From NCBI GenBank assembly GCA_000711775.1, contig ARYC01000257.1, positions 116,276 through 180,275 on the forward strand: 64,000 nucleotides of DNA. Direction: 5' to 3'. The notes beneath the pieces were generated by a model. That model searched no databases, had not been told where the DNA came from, and saw only the letters and a list, made by a program, of their open reading frames with translations. Positions 1 through 10,675 of this stretch are shown here, piece by piece; position 1 is the stretch's first letter; each line of letters starts with the position of its first letter. The position numbers and the translations under genes were made by a program. The stretch is from Oxytricha trifallax (taxonomy: Eukaryota > Ciliophora > Spirotrichea > Sporadotrichida > Oxytrichidae).

Positions 1-210
1 GAATTTTTATTTGTGAAGTAAAACTAAAAATTTTTTTTCGATTATTCTCTTTAAATACTTTAATTAGAATTTTTTTTATTTTATATATAATTTATATTAA
101 AAAAGATAAATCTAGTTTTTTGAGTGGCCAAGAAATTAAATTTAGGAATTTTTTATTTAAATTATAAAGGTAGATTAACTATAACTTATACATAAAATAT
201 CCAGAAAAGT

Positions 211-3200
211 AAATAATTAATTACTTCAACAAAAAAAGATATTACAAAGGCAGAATCGTAAACCTACAAAGTTCATTATTTCGCTGGTTACGGCAAAGCT
301 GAACCTATTAGAATATAATTAATAGATAATGATATTAAATATTTGGATGCCCCCCATTTATCTGAAATTTTTTAAATTCGAGATCTGTGAACGAGTTCCA
401 GATTCTTTCTGGAATTCCATATCTATGAATGAAATCTATCATATCTTGAAAAAAAGGATTTATTTTAAATAATTTTTTTTACTTCAAGATATTTAAAATA
501 TTATGTAGGATATTTTAATTTATATGTAATACATATAATTATAATATATCTGATTACAACTAATTTTCCATCAATAACATTATATTTTATAATTATTACT
601 CTCAATCTTTTTTATCTCCTCTTGATATTTCAATTTTATTAATCATAATAATCTATAATAATTAATATTTTTAGTAAGAATGTAAGTATAAACTAAAGGT
701 CAAGTTTAATGAATAATTGAAATTAAGGTTAGTTATTTAAATGATTTAATAATTAAACTACATCTTTTAACTAAACATCGTCTTTGCAAATATCAACATA
801 CGTATGTTTACAATTATTCTTTGTAGGTAAGATTAGTTAGTAATTTTACTTAATTTTGTTATATATAAATATAAATATAGGAGACTTGACTGAAGAACCT
901 GATCATGAGACCAGGTCGCAAATGTAAACTCTAACCCGGTGTATATTATTTATTACTTATTTTTGATAGTAAAATCTTTTGAAGATAATTTGCTGGTTAA
1001 AGCCGTTGGTCACCACCTAAGACTTGTGGTGAAACCGAGTTCGACTCCCCCATTATAATGGCGAAAACCTGAATTGTCACACTGTACTGTCTTTGTCTCC
1101 AGCATCCGAATGTGCATAGGAAGAATATTTCGAGGACCAGCCAAGCCCTTCTCAGTCAAGCCTACAATACATTAATTACTATTTAGAACATGGAAATTAA
1201 AAACTTACCTTGTCTTAAAACTAGCGTTGACTTTCTCGACGGCGTCTGATTTTTGAAATAAGAAAACTCCATTTCTCAAAATAATTAATTAATTAAATTG
1301 TTTTTTAATAATTTGACATTACCTTATAGTTACTCTCTACTACAGTTATATATTTTCATTTAAATTAAAATAAACATTTCGAAACAAAGTGACTCAATAT
1401 TATATATTAGGATATAAATTATTTATGTTATATATTTTAATGAGACATTTAAAGTAATTATTCTTCTCTGATATAACTGAAATTATATATGAATATTGCT
1501 TTCAATTTAAAGACATATTTTATATATTTGTATTATATATTAAAAAATAAACAACGTTTTGAATAATTTGATTTTAATATAATTTAACATCAATTTCTTC
1601 TTCTTAACATATTTTAAATAAAAAGGTATAAAAAATTTAACAATATGTTATTGTGGAAATTATTTTTTAAAAAAAATTATTAAAAATAGTTCCAGAATTA
1701 TATCTGGAAATTCAGAAAGAATCTGGAATTCCAGAAATATATCTGGAACTCGTTCACAGATCTGGAATTTTAAAAAATTCTAGATATGGGGGGGTTATCC
1801 AAATATTTGAAATATAATTTAAAATTATGAATTATTTTGAATGCTCCTCTCTCATGCTAAAGCTAACTGGGAAGACGTTGATTATGATAACCCACTTCCA
1901 GCTGAGGTGAAAATGTCAGGTATGCTTGAATTCGATCAAATGCCAGTTGTTGAGCTCGATGGAAAAATTTACTCTCAATCAAAAGCCACACTCAGAGCTC
2001 TTGGAAAAATTCATGGATAAACCTACATTTATGAACATCTGCATAGAATCATTTGACGAATTATAATTCAATTAAATAAAATCATGAGTTAAAACACATT
2101 ACGTTTACTACCCAGAAGATGCTTTTGTAGGCTGCCAAGTAGATTCAATCATTGACTACATTAACGATTTATTCAACGCCCGTATTAAGGCCAGCCATCA
2201 CCCACACCCAGAAACTAAAAAGACTCTATTAGAAGAGTTCTACACTAAAACCTACCAGACTTCTTCAAAGCTATACAAAAAAGACTCGAGTCAAACACTT
2301 CTCAGGATTTCATTGCTGGCGATAAGATCACAATCGCCGATTTTTCATTAGCAGCTCTTGCTTCTACATATTTCTTAAATGAGAATAACTCTTCAAAGAA
2401 TCAAAACCCCAAAACCCCTTAATGAGGTTTATAAGTGCTTTGATTTGTAGGGAATTTGTTAGGGGTTGGGGTTATTAATAGGTTTTAATGTGAAATTTAT
2501 AGTAAATGTATTTAATTTAATCACTCAAAATGCACTTTTGGATCATGTGGGAGAGGTCTGAAGTTTATCTTACTTAACCACAACTCTATCTGCTCTATTG
2601 ATATGTCTGATCTTGAGTTTGGTTTAATTATTATTGACTCTGCCATTAGTTTCATTGATTGAGATACTCTTGTTTTGTCAATAAATTGCTTTATTTTTTA
2701 TTTAGCATCCTTCTCGCATCTTGTAGAGTAGTATTCATTGCGAGGAATATCGCACTCTATTATTATTGCTGCTAAAGCCCACACATCCCACTAAAAGTCA
2801 CCATCTCTCCAGTCTTCTCTTTCTGGATAGTACCCTTGCGTTCCCATTACAGTTCCAGGCCTTGATACTTCCACTCTTTAGGCTCTGTTGAAATCGATTA
2901 TTGCTACTCTTACAGGTGAGAAGTTTATCATTATATTTTCTGGCTTCAAATCTCTGTGAACAAACCCTAACTTATGAAGCTCTTTAATACCTTATACGGT
3001 CTGAGTTGCTATTTATCCAAGTTACTTATGATTCCTTTGATCTGTTATGAAATCTCTTAGGGTCATTTCATAGAGTGGAAGTCTGAAAGCAACATGATCC
3101 TTGGCAAGGAGAACAGCATCTAGCTTGATCAAGTAACTACACTCTTTAAACTTTACTTGAGTGAGTACTTGATACTCATTTGTAAACTCCATTTAATATT

Positions 3201-6200
3201 TATCATCATTTAAAGATAGTTGAAGGGATACACCTTGTATGCGTATTGATGATCGTTGATAACTTTCTTATCAAAGGAGTCTTCTATTATAAGGTAGCTT
3301 TAAAGAGAAGTAACTAGGTCAATTTAAGCAAGAACCGGTATTTTCTTGTATTGAATCTTGATCATAATTTTTGTTATTTCAGAGGTCAGTTGGTTGCGTG
3401 CCTTCTTTCTCTAACTCTCTCGCTTATTCAGCCACTACGACCTTAGAATATTCCCTCGCTTTTCTTTTGTTGAGAAGCTTCAGCTCAACTTCATGATTCT
3501 CAACTTCTATATCTTTCTTGTGAGCTTTTAATAGATGCTTCTTCAAGTCTCTTGTATGAGAGTATTGCTTATGGCACTCAAAGCAGTCATACTTTCCATC
3601 TATTTTATCATGCTTTAAGTATACAGTGGGCTTGGCTTCTCTATGCTCCTTCATATGTCTGTACCAGCTTGATTTATGAGCAAAATCTCTCTCACATAAC
3701 TCACAAAAATATACTTCTATTTCTTCAGTTTGTATAGGAATTTCATTAATACCTTTCTCCTCCTCTCTGTCTCCCACACACTTGTTTGCCATTTATTTTC
3801 TATTATTAATTTCTATTTTAATAACAGAGACCTCAAGTGATAGCTCTGGTAGTTCTTTATGAGAGTTCATCTCACAGCTATCACACTTTTTATTGCTGCC
3901 AAAGGTAAGTCTCGTTTAGTTTGATGGAAGTGCTGTTGTTTTTCTTAAAATGTTAGCGCTCATATTTAAATTTGAATTTAAAATTATAAAACTGCCTCTA
4001 TAACTGAGAGCTTATATGAGAGCTTTGCAAGCCTACAAGTTTCAAGGGAAGTTCTTAGAGTATTAGAGAAGAATTATGAGTGTTAAGAGACGATCCAGCT
4101 CTACATATGGGTGAGGAAGTAACCATTTTTACTTTCAATAATAAGTTGATTATAGTACGTACCGATTTAGGAGGTGCACCTAATTAAGTACGTACTGCTT
4201 TAGGAGGTATTTTGTGATTTTATGATTAAAATTAGGGTGCTCCTAATTAAGTACTAGCTTTAATTAATGCTCCTAATTAAGTACTAGCATTTTAGGAGCT
4301 GCTCCTAATTAAGTACGTACCAATTTAAATTTAAAAATATGGAACTATAACAGTAGAAATTGATATCAATCTCTCAAGTTTGAAACCAGTTCTCAAAACC
4401 TTCTCCATATCCTTCTTAGAGGTTGACCTCCTATAGGATGCCCATATTTAATAGTAAGTTTTATCAGAGGTATATAATTGAAATCAATAAACTTAAATTT
4501 GAATATCATTTCTTAGATCTGTAAACAAGATGGAGTCAATGAATGATGCAATGAAAAGAGTGCAAGCACAAGAATTGATTCAAAGATTTAGAAGCAAAGA
4601 GGATTTGCATCGCTACCTGGTGCAGCAAGGTAATGAACTCAAAGTGGCTAATCTTGATTATGTAGTTGGTTTGTTCCTGCCAACGATGGAAGGTACTAAA
4701 ATTTCATTTCTAAGAGCCATACTCTGCGAAGAGAAGAAAGCATTGAAAACTTAAGATGTAAAGTTTGCAGAGATTCCAAACTATCCAGAAATCTCAGTGA
4801 CTAACTTATATGATGATGCTATGAACGACCCAGAGGTTTCGCTGTACCTGCCTACTAAGAAGCAGTTGTCAAATAAACTACCTGAAAGAAACTATTTCTT
4901 TGGCATACTTGCAACAATTAAAGGTGATTACTTGAAAGAAATTATTCAAGAATCTCATAAGAAAAGGTACAGCATCTCTTCAGAAGATAAGGACAAACAA
5001 GGGATCAAGATAAGTGAGAGCTGGCTATCAGAGCTGCAGAAGCACCCTTATATTTCAAGTAAGATTTCTAGCTTAACTCTTTAGAAAAATCTGGTACTGG
5101 CATCTTCTTGATGAAGGAATAGAGCAAGCTTCACAGAGAGCGAAAGTCGCAGACAAAGTATGAAGTCAGCAAGAGACTTTATTCAAATATTTAGCCTCCA
5201 GAGTCAATGAACATAGATGCTGGAGCTGGCAGCAAGAGAAGAAACTTAGGAGGAGGGAAGCAAGAAGTAGAAGAAAAGAAAGAGAAGCCAGCTCCCTCTA
5301 AAGAATTTTAAATGTGACTTATATATTCATTAACTTAACTACAAAACTTATTTATATACATTCACTCTCCCTTCTTTAGCACACTTTTAAGCCAATTAAT
5401 TATCTACTCTCTTCGCTGAGCTTTTAATAAAGTCTACTGTATCGATAGGTAGGTCATGCATCAAGTGGTATAGCAGCAGTTTCTTGTAATGACCTTTTAA
5501 TATTCCCCAGTAAAACTCAATTCCATTAAACTATGGACTGTAAGGTACGTTGAACACTGGCGTTATTCTAAGTTGTTCATAACTCTTCCTTGTTTCTTTA
5601 GTCTTATGAACAGAAAGATTATCAACGAATAGTATAATCTCTTATTCAGGGTACTTCTCTCTCAGCTGCTCTAAGAACTTAATATACTGCTCTGTCTTAA
5701 TAGAGCGAGGATGAATAACATAAGTTTCTAAACCAGCATCCTCGCTAATTCCTCCAAGAATTGCCATTGTTTATACCTTGACTTTTTAGTCATATACCTC
5801 TATATTACTATGCTTCTTATACCAAGACTTCTAGATGAAAGTGTTGAATGTAAACACAGCCTCGTCAGCATGAATAAACTTAATATTATTCTATTAGGCT
5901 CTCTGCATTTAATTATAAATATAATTTAAGTTGTTGTTGTAAAATGGCAGAGTGAAATCAATTACTCTCTTGATACGATTTACACCTTTGTAAGAGATAC
6001 CGTTTCGTTTATAAATGTTTGCAACAGATTATGCAGAGATCTTCAACTCAGGGAACTGGCGGTGAAACATAATAGCTCGTTAGTCGAGAGAGAAGTGAGC
6101 CCAATACTTCAAAGTTTTTTCATTAATAAGATAGTCAATATGCTTCTATAGAAACTTTGACTTCCTCTTAGGCTAAGAATTCAGCTATTATTGCTTTAAT

Positions 6201-6583
6201 TACACAGCTTTCAAGCAGTGAGAGCGAACAGTTGATGGACTACGCTTTAAGAGCAGTGCATTAGACTTATAGTTCAGTACTGGTTTGACATATTCACTAT
6301 ACATTTCACATCCATAACGCAGTTTAAACACTAAATCTATATACTCTTCATCATAAATAGACCCCAAAAACTTGTAATTTTAGTCTCGCATTTAATTAAT
6401 AACCCCAACCCCTAACAAATTCCTTACAAATCAAAGCACTTATAAACCTCATTAAGGGGTTTTGGGGTTTTGTATGAGTATCAAGAAGTACTTAACCTAT
6501 ACCCCAAAGTTCTTGAATACTTTAACAAGCAATTTGAACATATCAAAGAAAGACTAGAGACCAGAAAGCCATCTATCTGGTGA
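211..6583 (+). CDS. GST1: glutathione S-transferase paralog, split by three IESs, 5' end not seen
   Basis: Glutathione S-transferase, a cytosolic enzyme that conjugates glutathione to electrophiles. The thioredoxin-like N-terminal part reads KVHYFAGYGKAEPIR and then, after an IES, MLLSHAKANWEDVDY, with the substrate-proximal VVELDGKIYSQSKA segment. The helical C-terminal part includes QDFIAGDKITIADFSLAAL. The last MDS (about 6474-6583) encodes EYQEVLNLYPKVLEYF and ends KPSIW-TGA. Coding pieces are about 211-314, 1839-2026, 2100-2401 and 6474-6583. There is no in-frame ATG in 1-240, so the start must lie in an MDS outside the window or one not recognised. Near 2251-2256 the frame slips by one base (one T appears missing before CCAGACTTCTT), so this copy is either mutated or carries a sequencing error. 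The pointers GAAT, TAC and AT each restore the frame. GST identity is confident; the subclass is not assigned. Confidence 0.85.
337..1808. mobile_element. Non-autonomous inverted-repeat element (MITE-like) inside the GST1 IES
   Basis: The two ends form a long imperfect inverted repeat. The left end (337-435) starts AAATATTTGGATGCCCCCC, and the reverse complement of the right end (about 1690-1808) starts AAATATTTGGATAACCCCCC. Both then continue with the shared core GATCTGTGAACGAGTTCCAG. The inverted repeats are about 95-110 bp, with several copies of the sub-motif TCTGGAATTCC. No open frame of useful length lies between them. The AAATATTT at the boundary is itself palindromic, so the exact end and target duplication are uncertain. 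Confidence 0.7.
885..1190 (+). mobile_element. tRNA-like SINE candidate nested in the MITE-like element
   Basis: This 300 bp stretch is clearly GC-richer than its surroundings. At 991-1062 it resembles a tRNA head: an A-box-like TGCTGGTTAAAGCC (991-1004), a 6 bp stem CACCAC/GTGGTG (1011-1016 with 1026-1031, a 9-base loop) where an anticodon arm would be, and a B-box-like GAGTTCGACTC (1037-1047). The acceptor and T stems do not pair cleanly, so it is not a functional tRNA gene. RNA polymerase III-type boxes inside a non-coding element suggest a tRNA-derived SINE (inference). Confidence 0.45.
2024..2099 (+). other. IES in GST1, pointer TAC (76 bp)
   Basis: TAC at 2024-2026 and 2100-2102. Removing 76 bp joins GQT to YVYYPEDAF in frame. 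The interval is AT-rich with a TGA and has no GT...AG borders, so it is an IES rather than an intron. Confidence 0.7.
2521..3963 (-). pseudogene. TBE 57K protein: C2H2 zinc fingers plus protein-kinase-like domain, frameshifted
   Basis: Starting from the ATG at 3963 (MSANILRKTTALPSN) the frame stays open through the ATG at 3792. It encodes two C2H2 fingers, CELC-x12-H-x3-H and CFEC-x12-H-x4-H, within 3500-3710. It then meets TGA at 3379-3381. Downstream, in shifted frames, is a kinase-like domain with the catalytic loop HRDLKPEN, an IDFN in place of DFG, and an activation-segment GTQGYYPE. The frame closes at TGA 2521-2523. A second frame slip lies near 3100-3140. About 480 codons in total fits the 57K size. 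No glycine-rich loop is evident, so the domain may not be an active kinase. This copy is probably dead. Confidence 0.75.
3964..4529. promoter_or_regulatory. Divergent intergenic region of TBE1 with a repeat array
   Basis: About 560 bp separate the divergent 57K (minus) and 22K (plus) start codons. Within 4150-4325 the unit GCTCCTAATTAAGTAC recurs, directly and as its inverse GTACTTAATTAGG, about five times, often with TTTAGGAG between units. The position suggests a shared promoter or protein-binding array (inference). Confidence 0.5.
4150..4325. repeat. Short repeat array CCTAATTAAGTAC in TBE1
   Basis: At least five copies of CCTAATTAAGTAC lie in 175 bp, spaced irregularly (about 30-50 bp) and followed by GTAC or TAGC. 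The unit contains the palindromic core TTAATTAA-like AATTAA and GTAC. A related GTACTAATTAA occurs at the same place in TBE copy 2. Confidence 0.7.
4530..5317 (+). pseudogene. TBE 22K protein, one frameshift
   Basis: The protein of unknown function found in TBEs. The ATG at 4530 starts MESMNDAMKRVQAQEL; TAA/TAG read as Q. Conserved blocks shared with copy 2 are VGLFLPTMEGTKISFL, YLPTKKQLSNKLPER and ESHKKRYSIS. Near 5083-5095 the frame slips by one base; past it the reading is SGTGIFLMKEQSK and a basic tail containing MNIDAGAGSKRRN, ending at TGA 5315-5317. Without the slip it would be about 262 aa. It may be a minimal mutation in an otherwise good ORF, or a sequence error. Confidence 0.75.
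5327..6391 (-). CDS. TBE 42K DDE transposase, intact reading frame
   Basis: A DDE transposase of the IS630/Tc1-mariner-like superfamily. It reads from ATG 6391 (MRDQNYKFLGSIYDEEY) to TGA 5327-5329 as 354 codons with no internal TGA; TAA/TAG are Q. A helix-turn-helix-like region (RSPSTVRSHCLKAVQ) precedes the catalytic core. Catalytic candidates are D in FIHADEAVFTF, D in ILFVDNLSVHK and E in FNGIEFYWGILK. This is the known TBE 42K transposase; Oxytricha TBE transposases have been shown to act in programmed genome rearrangement. It overlaps nothing and ends 10 bp past the convergent 22K stop. The intact frame contrasts with the broken copy in TBE2. Confidence 0.93.
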
Positions 6584-6682
6584 AAAAATTTTATCTTTAA
6601 ACAGTCACGTTAATTTATTTTATCTGGAATATTCTTTTAAGATTAATAAATTTTTATTTCAATAATCCATATCAATAATAAT
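6473..6682 (+). other. GST1 last MDS and 3' flank between the two TBEs
   Basis: Contains the last 110 bp of GST1 coding sequence (TGA at 6581-6583) and then about 100 bp of AT-rich DNA. No other gene is seen. Confidence 0.8.
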
Positions 6683-6810
6683 CAAAACCCCAAAACCCCT
6701 TAGTGAGGTTTATAAGTGCTTTGATTTGTAGGGTATAGTTGGGGTTAGTAAAGAAAACGGAGGTTTTATACGAATTTTATGAATATTTAATGAGTATTAG
6801 TGTACTTAAT

Positions 6811-8257
6811 TCAAACAAACTTTATCTGCTTATCTTTGTAATATCTCTTGAATTTAGCAGTCTGTAGTTGTTATATTATATCATCCAATGATTATCTTGG
6901 GTATGCTGGAGCTTTTACGATGACCATCTCAACTATCTTCTTAATTTCATTTCTAATTTCATCTTGTTTAATATGTTTAGCAGCCAAACTTATTGATTAT
7001 ATCTCATGTTTTGTTCCAAAGTATGACATACTTTCAAATATCGCACTCTAAGATAATTGCAGCTACCGCTCAAACATCCCATTATACAGAGCCATTTTTC
7101 CATTTCTCTTTTATTGGGAAGTATCCTGGAGTGCCTAAAACCTTAGCTAAAGTCACTATCTTTTGTCTTATTTCTCTGTTGAAATCTATGACTACTACTT
7201 CTAAGGGGCAGAGATTTAGCATTACATTTTCTGCCTTCAAATCTCTATGAACATAACCTAGATCATTGAGCTCTTTTAAACCCTTAGTCATTTCTGTGAG
7301 TATCTCATTCAAATCATCATGATATCTATTATGATAGAGATAATCTCTAAGAGTCATTTCAAACTTCTTGAATCTTAATGCAATAAAACCATGACCAAGT
7401 AGAACTCCGGCGAGCTTAACAAAGTTCTTGCATTATCTTTTCTAAGCCTTTCTCAGTACTATATGTTCATTTGCAAACTCATTTTAATATTGCTCGTTCT
7501 TAATTAGATACTTGAATGGATATACTTTGTAAGCGAATTCATCAACAACTATAAGTTTTACCTTGTTTAGTACGTCAATATTTAAATAGTTCTCAATACA
7601 GCTGCTTATGCAACTGCATTTAATGCAGGTATATACATTGCTCTCTCTTATAAGCATGCTATATACATACCATTTGCTGGTTGGTTCATAGACTCCAATC
7701 GTTTCTATCTCTTAAGTCTCTCCTACTGTTCTTTTTATTACTCAAGATAGTTATTTTTTCTTTTAGCAGGTAGTAGCTTTTAAGTCTCCTCATCTTTTAT
7801 CAGGAATTAGCTTAAATTATGCTTTTGCATATGCCTTTTTATTTTGGCTGAGTGAGTATAAGACTTCATGCATATTGTGCACAAATATCTACCATCTACT
7901 TTATCATGCTTGAAGTAGATCTTAGCTCTACCAGAGTGTACCTCTTTGATGTGCCTCTTCAAGCTAGACTCAGTTGAGAAGAAATTTTAGCAGTCTTCAC
8001 ATTAAAATGTTTTAATTTTTTCTATTGCTTGCTGTTCCTCATCTTCCTCAACCAATTCAACTTATGTTTAAACTCCCATCTCTGCACGCTACTTCTTGTT
8101 TTAAACTTAAATTTAAAAGACATTAGCTTCAAACTCTAAAGCTAAGAGCTCAACCTCCTTTTCAATATAAATTACTTCTGGTAACTTGGAGGAGCGAAAG
8201 TTAAGCAATGATTAACCTGTTCCAAGAAACTGCCTTACAATTTAAGTTAGCCGCCAT
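6811..8257 (-). pseudogene. TBE2 57K zinc-finger/kinase remnant
   Basis: The likely start is ATG 8257 (MAANLNCKAVSW), broken by a TGA soon after; a second in-frame ATG is at 8079 (MGVQTQVELVEEDEE). Two C2H2 fingers are present: CEDC-x12-H-x4-H and CTIC-x12-H-x3-H. The kinase part includes GYVHRDLKAEN, VVIDFN and GTPGYFP. As in copy 1, the DFG position is DFN. The frame closes at TGA 6811-6813. Multiple frame slips mark it as degenerate. Confidence 0.7.
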
Positions 8258-8419
8258 GTTTAAATTCAAACTTAAATTACTATTATTAATGAGTATTAAC
8301 TTCCCCAGCTAAAGTATAGTTGAGCAGGAGTTTACCCTGCAGCAATGATGGTTGATTTTGAAGTGTTAGACATCATATTTATACTAAGTTTATAACTATA
8401 AATTTTCTAATTTAATGCT

Positions 8420-8640
8420 TAATTTTTTAAATATTGGTACCAACTTAGAAAAAAATCAGGTTGGTACAGGTACCAATTAGGTTTTGAACCATTTTGGAAC
8501 TTTTCCATTAATACCTCATTAGTTTAAATCTATGTACTAATTAAGTTTTGGTACTATTAATTTGGTAACAATTAAAATTAAACGATATTAGTACCAGTAC
8601 TAATTAAACTTAAACAAATTTAGTACTAATTTAATGGAAC
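8420..8640. repeat. GTACTAATTAA-type repeats upstream of the TBE2 22K gene
   Basis: The divergent region carries about eight GTAC-containing motifs (GGTACCAA, AGTACTAATTAA and similar). It is the positional counterpart of the TBE1 array but with a diverged unit. Confidence 0.5.
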
Positions 8641-8842
8641 TAAATTGATAAACATGGAGCTCCATCTCTGAAGTTTGTTACAGCTTCTGCCAGCTTTCTC
8701 CACATATCTTTACCAGGTTTACTTCCTATAATATGTCCATATTTTATACTAAGATTTTAAACAGTAGGATCCATAACTCTATATATTATAATTTGAAATT
8801 CAATAAGAAGAGAAGGAACACGGAAGGAATCTAAGTACTACA

Positions 8843-9611
8843 ATGAAGAGGGTTGAAGCTTAAGAAATGATCTCAAGATTTAGAAGCAAGGAAAATTTCT
8901 ATCGATACCTCACTTAACATGGTAAGTATGTAGCATATACTTAATCATATACAATAGTGGGATTATTCCTTCCAACGATGGAAGGAACTAAAATTTCATT
9001 TTTAAAAGCTATACTTTGTGATGAGAAGAAAGCCTTCAAAAACAATGAAATTAAGTTCATAAAAATACCAAACTACCCAAAGATTTCAGTCACTAATCTC
9101 TTCGAAGATGCGATGAAAGATGAAGAGTTGGTAGTTTATCTTCCAACCAAGAAATAACTCTCTAACAAACTTCCAGAAAGGACCTTCTTCTTTAATGTTC
9201 TTGGCATTTTAAGAGAGAGTTATCTCAGAGAGATAATTGAAGAAGCTCACAAGAAACGCTACTCTATTTCTCCAGAAGATAAAAGAAGCAAGGCATTATT
9301 ATTAGCGAAGCTTGGCTTGAAGAGCTAAAGAAGCATCCTTACCTCTCTAGTTAGCTTTGATTCATAACATTTAAGGGAAACCTGGAACTGGTATATTTCT
9401 AATGAAAGAGAATGCAAAGGCTCACAGAGAAAGAAAGTTGCAGACAATTCATGAGTTGAGCAAGAGGCTTTAAAAAGATGTCTAAAAACCAGATGATATG
9501 AATATAGATGCAGGAGCTGGCACTAAGAGAAGAAATATGGGGCCAAGCAAGCCATAAGAAGAGAGAAAGAAAGAGAAGCCAAACCCATTTATGGGCCAAT
9601 TTAATATGTGA
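8843..9611 (+). pseudogene. TBE2 22K remnant
   Basis: The ATG at 8843 starts MKRVEAQEMISRFRSKE. It shares VGLFLPTMEGTKISFL, YLPTKK and EAHKKRYSIS with TBE1. The frame breaks near 9285-9300 and again around 9355-9385, then resumes as PGTGIFLMKENAKAHRE and a basic tail with DAGAGTKRRN, ending at TGA 9609-9611. Confidence 0.75.
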
Positions 9612-9665
9612 ATATATTCATTCGTTTAAATCTAAAATTTATTTATAAACATTCATTCTTTCCTC

Positions 9666-10675
9666 TCAAGCCCAAATTGTTGTCTTATCTTCGCTCACTC
9701 TCTTACAGCTGCTTTGAATTAAGTCTACTGTATCGATGGGCAAGTCATGCATAAGATGATACAGCAGCAGCTTCTTGAAGTGATTCTTAATTTAACTCCA
9801 GTAGAATTCAATTCCATTAAATTAAGGACTATAAGGAACGTTATATACAGTAGTTATGTTTAACTCTTCATAAGATTTCTTAGTTAGTTTTATAAACTGA
9901 AAGGTTATCAACAAACAGGATTATCTCTTGGTTACTATACTTCTCTCTGAGCTTATGTAGGAACTCTATAAACTACTCTCGCTTAATAGAGCGAGGGTGA
10001 ATAAAATAACTCTCTAAACCTGAATCTTCACTAATACTGGCTAAAATTGCATGGGAAACTACCTTAACTTTTAAATTATAGACTTCTTTATTATCATTCT
10101 TCTTATACCAAGACTTATTAATAAAGGTGTTGAAGGTAAATATAGCTTCATCAGCGTGTATGAACTTGATGTTATTAGTAATATCTCTCTGCTCATTTAA
10201 TCATATATATAGTTTAAATTACTACAATAAAATGGCAATGTAAAATCAATTACTCTCTTCACTCTGTTGACAGTCTTGAAAGTAATACCATTTCTTCTAT
10301 AAATATTGGCTATAATCTAAGGAGAGATACGCATGTCAGGAAACCTGCGATGAAACATTACAGCTCGCTAGTCAAGAGGAATGTGTGCCCAATACTTTAA
10401 AGTCTTAGAGTCACAGAGGTAGTCAATATGGGTCTGAACTTTTATTTTCTTACTGGATGTCTTGAAGTACCAGAATTAAAATGCTAAACAGCTAGCATGC
10501 AGTAATACCTAACAGTTGAGGCACTCTTGTGTAAGAGCTTTGCTAAAGCTGTATAATTCAGTACTGGTTGGACTTAGTATATATTAATACTCGTACCATA
10601 CCTAAGCTTAAGCAGTAAATCTAAATATTTATCATCATAAATAGACCCTAAATTTCGCTAATTTCTATTTCTCAT
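9666..10675 (-). pseudogene. TBE2 42K transposase, frameshifted
   Basis: The ATG at 10675 starts MRNRNQRNLGSIYDD. At least two frame slips are present: one near 10425-10435 (before THIDYLCDSKTLKYW) and one near 9890-9905 (after FVDNLSVYKTN). Catalytic residues are still visible in FIHADEAIFTF, ILFVDNLSVYK and FNGIEFYW. It ends at TGA 9666-9668. Total length is 1010 bp, not a multiple of three. Confidence 0.85.

Larger units (their letters stand above)
311..1838 (+). other. IES in GST1, pointer GAAT (1528 bp)
   Basis: GAAT occurs at 311-314 and 1839-1842. Keeping one copy converts CCT ATT A / GCTCCTC into an in-frame P-I-R-M-L-L, the expected GST N-terminal sequence. The excised DNA contains a MITE-like element and little else. 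Confidence 0.8.
2402..6472. mobile_element. TBE transposon copy 1 (telomere-bearing element), inside the GST1 coding region
   Basis: A 4071 bp element with inverted terminal repeats of about 78 bp. The left end (2402-2480) begins CAAAACCCCAAAACCCC, the telomere-like signature of Oxytricha TBEs; the right end (6395-6472) is its near-perfect reverse complement. It encodes the three known TBE proteins: a 57K zinc-finger/kinase ORF (minus), a 22K ORF (plus) and the 42K DDE transposase (minus). The left flank is AAT and the right flank TAT, where a 3 bp ANT duplication is expected. Joining at the shared AT gives an in-frame GST1 (SSKN-EYQEV). In TBE-bearing ciliates these elements are removed during development together with IESs. 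Confidence 0.95.

Noticed and set aside
991-1062. A functional tRNA gene
   Set aside because: A- and B-box-like motifs and one stem are present, but the acceptor and T stems do not pair and the putative anticodon loop has nine bases.
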